Positions 20,951 through 29,735 of a stretch of DNA of 64,000 nt are shown in pieces. This DNA is from Staphylotrichum longicolle (lineage: Eukaryota; Ascomycota; Sordariomycetes; Sordariales; Chaetomiaceae): contig JAHCVI010000002.1 of the NCBI GenBank assembly GCA_019096155.1, positions 5,022,001 to 5,086,000 of the forward strand, in the 5' to 3' direction. Each line of letters begins with the position of its first letter. The stretch's first letter is position 1. Below the pieces are notes generated by a model. That model saw only the letters and a program-made list of their open reading frames with translations. It was not told the origin of the DNA and made no database searches. The translations under genes were made by a program, and so were the position numbers.

Positions 20951-21547
20951 ATGGGCTGGGAAGTTGATTCTGAGCACCCGTACAAGTACGGTCCAGGCGG
21001 CTTTTGTCCCATCGAGCTGGGCGACCGCATCGCCAATCGGTCCATCGTCTTCCACAAACTCGGCTACGGCGGCTTTGCGACGGTCTGGTTGGTCCGCAAT
21101 GAAACATAGCGTCACGGCCAGTACATTGCTTTGAAGGTTGTCTCTGTCGACTGGTCTGAGGACGGCCTTGGCGACTTCACTGAGCTCAATGAGTATACAC
21201 TCGATGCCGTGGTGAGCGCGATTCGCGAGCCGCAGAGACCTGTGAGTGCCACCAAGACAGCCAGTGGGAGGGACTGGCTTTGTCTATATGTTCCGATACT
21301 CTGGGATACCACCGAGCGAGATGAGTTTAGGGCTCGGAACTTGAAACCCATCGACAAGGACGACGCAGCGCTCTTTGTCAATCTTCTCCTCAAGACATTT
21401 GATTACGACCATCAAAAGCGCATCACGGCGAGGCAGCTTCTGGCGCATCCATGGCTTGAAGCAACAACCCAGAAACCTTCCCATGCCGAACCAACCGCGT
21501 CACCGACTCAACGGTCTGCCTCTTCGACTCAAACCTCATGCCAGTAG
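20951..21547 (+). pseudogene. SRPK-like protein kinase pseudogene with the catalytic core deleted
   Basis: Begins at ATG 20951 with the SRPK-type N-lobe: EHPYKYGPGGFCPIELGD, HKLGYGGFATVWLVRNE (glycine loop) and YIALKVVS (the VAIK lysine). An in-frame TAG at 21107-21109 interrupts it just after VRNET. About 25 codons after the lysine, the sequence jumps to the end of a kinase C-lobe: DKDDAALFVNLLLKTFDYDHQKRITARQLLAHPWLEA (split in two blocks). HRD, DFG and the spacer are absent, so a deletion of several hundred bases removed the active site. Both remaining parts are in one frame. A run of 17 C follows the end at 21563-21579. It cannot encode an active kinase. Confidence 0.8.
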
Positions 21548-21562
21548 CGGGCGCTCCATCAT

Positions 21563-21579
21563 CCCCCCCCCCCCCCCCC
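21563..21579 (+). repeat. poly-C run (17 C)
   Basis: Uninterrupted C tract just past the kinase pseudogene. The real length is uncertain, because such runs are hard to sequence. Confidence 0.9.
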
Positions 21580-22415
21580 AGCCTCCGTCAGCGAGACCGG
21601 CTGATGGCTGCTCCCAAAGACAACCCCGGATGTGACTGGAAAGGTCTGCAGGACACATCTTACTCTCTGCCCCCGGGAGGGCACACCAAGACATCTTGAC
21701 CAGGGGGCTAGTTTGTGATTGCTTGCATGATGGACGGTGCGTAAGCTGTGAAGAAACTGTAGCTCTCCTTGCGTTCCCGTGTCAGCCGACTCAACCCTAT
21801 GTCAAACTCCAATCAAGTCAGAAGCGCCTCTTGTGTCCCTTCTCCTTTGTTTTGTTTATGTGCGTGGAATCCGTGGATCTGAAAGCCCCCTTGCCGACTC
21901 CATTCGCCAAGGCCACTTCTGATCCCCAGCCGTGGTCTCGCAAAACAACACAAGCTCGACCCTGGTAACACCAGACCTCCACCAAACATCAGCCCGTTCA
22001 TCCCGATCATGGATGACAGTGTCAGTTGCCAAGTGTGACAAGATTGCTCTGGGAAGCACGAGGCCAGAGCGCCAAATCAAATCAGAGAGGCGGCTTCCTC
22101 TTGCGCATAAATAAGCGCCGGGTGGACCACGAATTCGAAGGATTGCCGAGTTTCAGCCATGCAGGTTTTCCTGCAGATGCGATGCCTGTCACTTCCCGAT
22201 GCAGGGTAGCGAAAAGTTTTCAGCCCCCAACTGCATGCACGAGGAGCCAACACACGCATTCTCGACTTCCGATAGGCATACCAAGGCCAGGGCGATGATC
22301 CACAAGACAACAACAAGATGGGCTTCAAGAACGATCCGATTCTCTCACCCGCCTCGTCGGCGTGTTCCCTCCCGTGTCACGTCGCACGCGGCACAACAAG
22401 ACCCGGAACTCGACG
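21580..22415. other. intergenic, no gene recognised
   Basis: Promoter side of the DUF3176 gene. A poly-C tract borders it on the left. No other feature seen. Confidence 0.4.
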
Positions 22416-24362
22416 ATGACGATGGAGGACGACGCTCTTCAAACCGACCCCCTGCACCGGGGCGACCAACCGCCAAGGTTCGACGCCATGAAGTCTGGCG
22501 CGCTGTGGACAGAGGCTGCCGTCCATAGCCCGAGCGACGAGAATCCTGACCCCGCGGATGCGCCGCCTGCGCCGTCGAACTCGCCCGCGGAGTGGTGGTT
22601 CGAGCTGCTCGCCCTCGCATTTAGTATCGGGTGCATGGTCAGCATTGTCGCCATCCTCTTCACCTTCCAAGACCGCCCGCAGAGCGAATGGCGCGGCGGG
22701 TGGCTCAGCATCACGGCCACCATCGCCATCTTCTCCACGGGTGCCAACTCGGCCGCAGCCCTCGCCGTCGGCGCATGCCTCAGCCAGTACAAATGGCTGC
22801 ACTTCCGGAAGTCGCCACGCAAGCTGACCGAACTGGACCTGCTGGAAGAAGCGAGCCGGGGGCCGCTGGGCTCGCTTGTTCTCCTGGCCAAGCGACCTCG
22901 GGGGCTGGCGAGCATTGGTGCCGTCGTCACTCTCCTGGCCGTTGGTGTAAGCAACAGTCGTCCTTGTCCATGAATTTGTCCGGAATAGGGAATTCACAGC
23001 TGACATTGTTGGTAGTTCGACGTCTTCGTTCAGCAGATGGTCACCTTCGAGCCGCGTGATGTTGCCCAGGACGACGGCAAGGCCCTGCTTGGGCTGGCAC
23101 ACGCCTACGACAGCGGCGCCAGGCCACTTTCTCATCTGACTTCTAATTATGTTATCAATGTCGCGCGTGAGTCCCTCGATATTTTGCGTGGCCTGCGGTG
23201 AGGCAACCCCCAAATGGGCCGTTTGCTGACGTTTCTTGGCCTCGCAGCTTCCACCATGGACTTGTCGATGCAGGGCGCCGTGTTCCGAGGGCTGTACAAG
23301 CTCGGCTCGCCCGCTGTGTTCAACTGCACCGCCCCCAGGTGCCAGTGGAACAGCACGTACTACTCGCTTGGCTTTACCAGCACTTGCGCCGACGTGACCG
23401 AGGCAACCATTCGCCTCCATCCCAATGCGTCAGCGACATGGAAGGAGGGCGCTTTACTCCGGGAAGCCGACATGATCCTCACAACCCCGGGCGGTGTTAA
23501 ACTGCCGGCCCCTTTTCAATTCACGTCCTGGCAGACGGTCGTCGGCGTCAACGCCACAAAGCTCGCAAACGACACCGGCGTGGTCGCCAACGCAATGCGT
23601 CCCGAAATCGTCCGCATCGGGGTGTTCAGAGCGCCGGTCAATGCTACCGACTTCTACTTCACCCCGGCTAACATGACAATTTTCGAGTGCGACATTGCGC
23701 TGGCCGCCTACAGGTATTCAAGCTTGTCGTCCTGGGGCCAGAACCTGACCATCGGCAATTCGGAACCCATCCCCCTCGGCCCGGGTTCGGTAATCGAGCG
23801 TCAAAGCGGCACAGGCCCTGGGTATGTGACCTTCAACCAGAGCGGACTTCCCCCCTTAAAGGTCTCGGGCTCGGATATCGCGGCCCTCCAGCTGCTCTTC
23901 ACGTCAAGTCGCTTTAGCGGCCGCATCTACGAAGGGCTCAGCGGTTTCCCAGACCAGGGGACGGGCGACGCGTTTCGGTCGGGCGACATTGCCCAGACGA
24001 TGCATGCCATGACCGAGAGCATGACGAACCAGCTGCGCTCGACTTACAACATCACGGCCCTGGGGCAGAGCCTGAACCCTACGGTGTTTATCGAGGTCGA
24101 CTGGGCCTGGATTACCCTCCCGCTCGTCGTGCAGGTCATTGCAATCACCTTCACGGCCATCGTCATAATCCAGAGCGTACGAACCGCGGGCTTGCCGCTC
24201 TGGAAGTCGTCTACTGTGGCGTTGTTGACATATGATGTGCGGTTCCGCAACGATGGGGACGATAACGTGGGCAGACTGGGGACGGGAATTCGGAGCACGA
24301 AAGAGCTGGATGCTCTTGCTGAGGCGTGGAAGGCCAAGTTGGAGCTGCCCGGGCGGAAGTGA
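22416..24362 (+). CDS. DUF3176 family membrane protein
   Basis: Three exons, 22416-22946, 23016-23166 and 23248-24362 (599 codons, 598 residues). Introns have GTAAGC/GGTAG and GTGAGT/CTCGCAG ends. The ATG of MTMEDDALQ is the first in frame. Around residues 50-70 lies the family opening WWFELLALAFSIGCMVSIV, followed by a second membrane helix with TATIAIFSTGANSAAALA and the SQYKWLHF motif. A third helix lies near 170. The middle 330 residues are an outside or lumenal domain rich in N-x-S/T sites and cysteines (FNCTAPRCQWNST). A last helix (LPLVVQVIAITFTAIVIIQ) precedes a short tail with WKSS...LLTYD. The family is common and expanded in filamentous fungi; its function is unknown. Confidence 0.88.
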
Positions 24363-25036
24363 GAATGTCTTGTAATACCGACACTGTGAAAGGAAATACA
24401 TGTCTTTCGCGGATTCGCCGCGGATTCGCATGATCTTACTTATGCAGGGCGAGGTGCTCCAAGCTACGTTTACATCAGGCGGCCCCGTGCAAGTGCCCTG
24501 CTGTCACGGTACCCACCAGCAGTCGTGCTGACCTCCTGAGGTGCACGGTGGCCGGTCTAATGATGCACTTCACGCCGATACCTTCGGTTACATGGGGAAT
24601 TTGGCTTTGGGGCTCTGGCTGCTTGATAAAATAAGTCATGCACTACAGACTTCGTGCTTTAATGAGTCAAGCACTGGGTTGTGCGACATGTTCTTGAGTA
24701 TCTAGGTTGTTTCCCTTGCGATACGGCGCCAACCTGAACGTTTGCAGAGAAGGGCGATTCGAAAGTTGGAGTCTCTCAATGCATTGGTTAAGTCGATGAT
24801 TAAGCTTCTCCCCCTCGTCGATACAATATACCTCGCGTCACAGCAACTTGGGGTCGATGTTCATCTTGCCCACGATTCCAGTTGTTTATCTGGCTGCCGC
24901 GGCCTGGGTCACGATTTTCCTGGAAATATGCGCTCGGAGAGTATAGAATCCAAATTTCCGCTCATGTATTTACAAGAAAGCAATATACACATCACACTCT
25001 CCGCCTTTTCCCTCTCCCCCCAAAACCCATTGTCAA
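24363..25036. other. intergenic between convergent genes
   Basis: 3' regions of the DUF3176 gene and of the minus-strand secreted protein. No gene or repeat recognised. Confidence 0.45.
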
Positions 25037-26311
25037 TTACACAGACGCAATCTTGGGATACATTCTCGTGCAGGGAAGCCCGGTATCCGATCCGGTCCCG
25101 CTCGACAGGTAGAGGTTCTGTCCACACATCAAGATGTTCGTCCTGCCGGCCGCGATGAGCGTGAGCGCACCGGTCACCGAGCTGACGCACGCTGGGATCC
25201 GGGTGTAAATCGAAGGGCTCCCAACAGACGATGATACCATGAGCGGGACACTGGGGGCTGCGGCAGTGGTGCTCACCCAGGCGGCGAGCTTCAAGGTACC
25301 TGACGCGTACGTCATGGCCAGCAATCCGCTCTCATCCACGTACCATTGGTACTTGTACAGGTCGCCGGCATTCGTCGAACTGGTAGGGGGGGCCATCCAT
25401 TTCGCGGAACCGGACACGCCGCCCGGACTGCCCGATGTCTCGGCATACATGTAGAGGTTGCCGCCAGCGCTGCTAGGTGCGAAGGCCCGGAAGTTCCCAG
25501 CATCGGATCTGCACGACTCTGCTGGCGGCGCGACGGTTTGGATGACGGTAGACGTGACGGTGCCTGTCGAACCGATGACCAAGACGTTACCCGTTACGGT
25601 AGTCGAGACGGTGGCAGTGACCAAGGCCGTGTTGATCTGGACGTCGGTTTCGGTGGCGGTTTTCGACTCGACGATCGTGGTGGTGGTGGAAATGGTTGTG
25701 GGGACAGAGATGGTGGACGCGGCGCTGTCCGTGACGGTGACGGTCACGGTGGCGGCCGACGCCGAGGCCGTGACGGTCTGCTGGGTGACACTCACGCACC
25801 TGCAGGCCGAGACGTACTTGTCCCACGACTGGCAGGCTGCTGAAGCATAGCTTGGCATGGACGGTGGCGCCAGTGCGGTGTCTACCCCGCGCCGCGGAAT
25901 GACGGTCACGGTGTTCTGGGGGACGACTGTGGATGTGGATGTGACGAAGACGGTAACTGTGGCATATGGGCGGGTCACCTGGACGATGGATCGCTGGGTG
26001 ACGGTGGTCGCCACGGTCGTGTCGATGGTGCTGAGCAGGGTCTCGGTCGACACGGTTGACGTGACTGTCACAGTCGAGATGTCTGTCTCGACCAAGGTGG
26101 CATACTCGGTCGGAATCTCTGTTGCAGTCTCGGTGACGGTGGTGACTTCGGGGGTTACCGTGACCGTCTCGATGAGTGAGGAACAATCCGCCTGACCGTT
26201 GACCAGAGGGTCAGCGATGGCTTTGAGGCACCGATTTGAGCGACAACAGCCGCCAGCAGATGCGACTTGAAGCCATGCAAGGGCCGACAGGAGGGTGAGC
26301 CCTTGCTTCAT
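25037..26311 (-). CDS. Thr/Ser/Val-rich secreted surface protein
   Basis: One exon of 425 codons. The start MKQGLTLLSALAWLQVASAGG is a clear signal peptide. It is followed by a cysteine motif (GGCCRSNRCLKAI) and a long low-complexity region dominated by T-V-T-V-T, seen twice (residues 50-130 and 175-255), likely O-glycosylated. Between them is SACQSWDKYVSACRCV, and the last 150 residues form a folded-looking domain with NLYMYAETSG, YKYQWYVDESG, GQNLYLSSG. There is no hydrophobic C-terminal tail, so a GPI anchor is unlikely. Such proteins sit in the fungal wall or medium. The last domain resembles that of other fungal hypothetical secreted proteins, but I do not recognise a named family. A tandem repeat lies just upstream. 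Confidence 0.8.
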   Translation of the reverse strand: MKQGLTLLSALAWLQVASAGGCCRSNRCLKAIADPLVNGQADCSSLIETVTVTPEVTTVTETATEIPTEYATLVETDISTVTVTSTVSTETLLSTIDTTVATTVTQRSIVQVTRPYATVTVFVTSTSTVVPQNTVTVIPRRGVDTALAPPSMPSYASAACQSWDKYVSACRCVSVTQQTVTASASAATVTVTVTDSAASTISVPTTISTTTTIVESKTATETDVQINTALVTATVSTTVTGNVLVIGSTGTVTSTVIQTVAPPAESCRSDAGNFRAFAPSSAGGNLYMYAETSGSPGGVSGSAKWMAPPTSSTNAGDLYKYQWYVDESGLLAMTYASGTLKLAAWVSTTAAAPSVPLMVSSSVGSPSIYTRIPACVSSVTGALTLIAAGRTNILMCGQNLYLSSGTGSDTGLPCTRMYPKIASV

Positions 26312-26336
26312 GGTGATGGTGGTAACGATGACGATG

Positions 26337-26394
26337 ACTTGAAACGAGTGGCTGAAGTGAGCATTACTTGAAAAGAGCGACTGAAGTGAGCATT
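26337..26394. repeat. two tandem 29-bp units upstream of the secreted-protein gene
   Basis: Units 26337-26365 and 26366-26394 both run ACTTGAAAnGAGnGnCTGAA... to GTGAGCATT with about three differences. They begin 26 bp before the start codon, so they are probably in the 5' leader. Confidence 0.8.
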
Positions 26395-27668
26395 TTCTGG
26401 TCCGTCCGCCACGGGGACACTCTTCTTTTTACTTGTCCTGCCATGATTCTAGATCTCATTAGTGTTGGCAATAGTTTGTGGAGCGTTTGTACTCGGCGGA
26501 AAATTGCCACCATCACCATGGGCATGTGTGATTGGTCTCCGCCCCCGCGCTGAACTTTTGGCACCCAAAACGGTCAAGTCACCTACTAGCGCGTGTAAAC
26601 ACATGGCTGAGGTACCCATGCACGCTTTCCCTCTGAGATCCAGAATGTGAATAATTATGCGTGTTATGCTGCGGAATTCATGGACCGGCAACAATTATCC
26701 ACCCTGGTTAAAACAAAAACAAAAACAAAAAAGTGTCAACACAGGTACGTGAAGACAGCAAAACAAGACAGAATAACACAATACTAAGCAAAACATACCC
26801 ATAACTCAAAAAGCAATACAAATTGTAACTCCTGTTTCTTTATTCACTTACCTTAGCCAGGCTGTGACGGAAAATCCCCCGAGCATTTGCATTTCTCTGT
26901 GTGTGTTTGATAGTAATCTGGGATCAATGGAACTTTCTCCCTGAATTGAGACCAACATGTTTGTGTAGATTAAAACCACCGTTGTGATGGACTTCCAACC
27001 TACCTTATGGCCCAAATATGCCTGGCGTTTCCAGATATCAATTATATAAAATATAAGCTAAGCCTCCAACCGAGAGAAATGTTGTGTTAGGTAGAATAAA
27101 GTGGTTTGCCGGTGACTTTTAGGGGAATTGATCCATTTCCGCAGCAGTGGACAATTAGTTAGCTCACTGCAATGGGATTGCGGCATGGTCGGGCGTTGTC
27201 TTCTTGCTGGAGGTTTTCGTGATTCGTCAATAGAAGAATAACGGGGATACACGCTTGCCACTGTTCAATGAAGACGAGACAAACAGGGGGAAATGGACGC
27301 AAGACTTGGTGGGTGATCTGAGACGTCCTCGTTTGTTTGCTGGAGTCTCCTCGCGACGCTACGGGTTGAGCCGACTGCCGCGATGGCCGAGTATCTGCAC
27401 CAAATGTGTCGCCCAGCCGAGGAGGCTGTTTTGAAGTGTGTAAGGCTGACGTGGAGATCGGAGATGTGCAGGCCGTAGAGAGAGGCTTATGATAGACGGC
27501 AGGCTAGATTACCCCACGGCTTACGATAGTTTGTTTCATTAGGTCTAGTGTCTTAAGTTTCTTGTAAGCACCACCCTATTCGAACAATGCCAGCTGAACG
27601 CTTGGTTGGACCAGTACCAAATTGGGACCGGCTCCTCGGAGTCGGTGCATGTAGGTGCCAGCAATCCG
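26395..27668. other. AT-rich intergenic stretch
   Basis: No gene recognised. Roughly 26640-27260 is visibly richer in A/T than its surroundings and contains a CAAAAA repeat tract (about 26710-26735). It precedes two pseudogenes, so it may be old mobile DNA, but no element can be recognised. Confidence 0.45.
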
Positions 27669-28440
27669 TCATCCTCGAGAATGAAACTCCTGATCTTCAC
27701 TGACAGCATGCTCATGATGTTCCACCTCGGAAATCACCATCGCCTCCATCTTGTCCGTGCCCTGTTGTTCACCAATCTCCACAGCATCAACTTCCCCAAA
27801 GATTTAATCCATTCTCTCAAGGGAGATGCCTTTGGTCTCGGGCAAAATGAAGATGACGGAAACCTAGAGCATTGTTCAGTCAAAGACATTCATAGCACCA
27901 AAGAGCATGGACAGGCTCTTACCAGGAGCAACACAATCAGCCCAAACAGCAGCCAATAACTCTTCCCACCAACCTCGGCGGTGAACGTCGGCCATGGCTG
28001 CGTGAGAGACTGCAAACAGACCCAAGAGGCTGAGGCCAGAGGCCTTATCCCGTACCTCCTGCGGAAAGATCTCGGATGCGATGGCTGGTGCAATAGGGCC
28101 GTTGGACCAGCAGTATGTCAAGCCCACAATGAACAACATGGCCACCTCGGCTACGCCGGCTGCCTTGTTCGTGTTGTCCGGGAAAGCAGTCGTCAAGCTG
28201 GAGAGAACGAGCAGGGCGGCGGATTGGATAGCAAAGCCGGCGATTAGCAAGGCCCTGCGGCCGAAGCGGTCAACGGTGAAGGTGTTGACGAGCACAATGA
28301 CAAGTTACAAGACCGCTTGGATGCCGTGGATTGAGAGCCCTTGGTGGCAAACGGGAGTTTTCCACGGTCAGTCCAGTACAGAATGGCGGCGGCGTCGTCC
28401 ATCTCCAGATCGATCGGCTCCGGCAAGCGATCAAACAAGA
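27669..28440 (-). pseudogene. MFS sugar transporter pseudogene (C-terminal half)
   Basis: Reading right to left: a pre-TM segment RLPEPIDLEMDDAAAILYWTDRGK, then a frame change and TAA at 28307-28305, then VNTFTVDRFGRRALLIAGF, the family hallmark after TM8, FPDNTNKAAGVAEVAML, and SNGPIAPAIASEIFPQEVRDKASG with the PxxxxxE...R motif. After an intron-like stretch ending CTCTAG comes the tail VSVIFILPETKGISLERMD, TAA (27804-27806), IFGEVDAVEIGEQ, so the normal PETKG...E end is present but interrupted. The N-terminal half could not be found. At least two stops and one frameshift make it non-functional. The second stop replaces a codon that is usually Lys or Glu in relatives. Confidence 0.75.
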
Positions 28441-28759
28441 CCTTGATATCGGTTCAAGCAGCAGCCGACTGCCCTGCCGGCATGGCCATGTTCGAAGAAG
28501 GCCATCACCGACGACGTCACCCGGCTCACCGTCTTCTTACACAGAATCTGCAGGAATGGTTGTACTCGGCCGTCTGGTACTTCCCCGTCCTTTTGATTAT
28601 TTCTGGACTCACCTCCAGACCACAGGACCAAGGCAGGGACATCACGCAGCCGATCCAGAAAGTCGTCCTCTCGCACCCAGCACAGCTACCAACGGAAGAA
28701 ATCACTTCCCAACCAGCACCACCGCTCTCCCCCCAACACTTCTTCCTCCTCTTAAATCC

Positions 28760-29545
28760 AACCCCTCCCCTCCTTCGAGTCTGCCCTCCAAACGCAGAAC
28801 CCCCCCATTTCCCCTCTTACCGGCCTCCTACTCATCTTCACTTTCCTCATGTTCCTCCTCTCCATCCCAACCCTCCACGCCCTCCTCCCCTCCCCGCCTC
28901 TCCTCCTAACCCCGTTTACCAACCTCCTCCTTGCCCGCACCATTGTCTTCGGCGGCGGCCCCGTCGTAGTTCCCCCTCTGCGCGAATACATCGCCACCCC
29001 CGGCTTAGTTTCCCCCGCAACTTCCTAATCGGGCTGGCTATCATCTAGTTCCTACCTAGACCGAACTTCAATATTTCGGTCTTGCTGGGGGCGTTGGCGG
29101 CTAAGAATGCGGGGCTGAACCCGTTGCATGGAGGGGTGGTGGCGTGGGCGGGTATTTCCTTGCCGGGATGGTTTTGGTGCATGGGACTATGGGGGTTGGG
29201 GCGCGGTGAGAGAAGGGAGGGGGTTAAAAGGGGTGTTGGGGGTGTTTGGGGGGGGCGGTTAATGCGGGAGCGGTGTGGTTGATTTTTACGGTTGTTTGGA
29301 AGGGATTTGGATGGGTGGGTTGGTGGGTGCTGGGGGAGGTGAGTCGGGGATACGTCCCATCGGGAAGGAGAAGATAATGCTGACAGACACAGGTCGAAGT
29401 CTTGGGAATAAATCCTTGGTTGCCGGTGAAAGCTGGAGAAAATCATGTGTTTGGAACGTGGTACAGAGTTAGCCCTCCGGTGACGATTCTGGCTGGGTCG
29501 TTGATGGGGCTCGTGCGGTATGAATTGTGGTCTCGAACTTGGCTG
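28760..29545 (+). pseudogene. chromate ion transporter (CHR family) pseudogene, C-terminal half
   Basis: Fragments in order: TGLLLIFTFLMFLLSIPTL, LLLARTIVFGGGPVVVPPLR (the CHR signature), YIATPGLVS, NFLIGLAII, TAG (29046-29048), FNISVLLGALAAKNAG, WAGISLPG, then in another frame AVNAGAVWLIFTVVWKGFG, and after an intron-like GTGAGT...ACACAG stretch VSPPVTILAGSLMGLVRY. Relatives have Gln where the TAG lies, so CAG to TAG is likely. The frame break at VSP/RNF is cured by one extra C in the C run 29012-29016; the shift near 29220-29260 lies in a G-rich run. Fungal CHR proteins export or import chromate or sulfate. The first half is not seen upstream. At least one true stop makes this copy dead. 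Confidence 0.75.
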
Positions 29546-29735
29546 GGGGGCAAGGCTCTAGGCTCGGGGGAACTCGGAGTCTGTCCGGCCTGAGTTGGTT
29601 TATTGTTCTGGCAGTCAAAGGATTGCTACTGCGTTCAACTAGGTAGTAAACAAAAACCTCTCTCCGAGTTTGGCCTTGCACTCCCGTCGTAGGCCGGTGT
29701 CACTCCTCGACGTCCTCGTACCGTTGGCCGTTGAG

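Noticed and set aside
22377..23420. 347-codon frame antisense to the DUF3176 gene
   Set aside because: No family resemblance; spans introns of the real gene.
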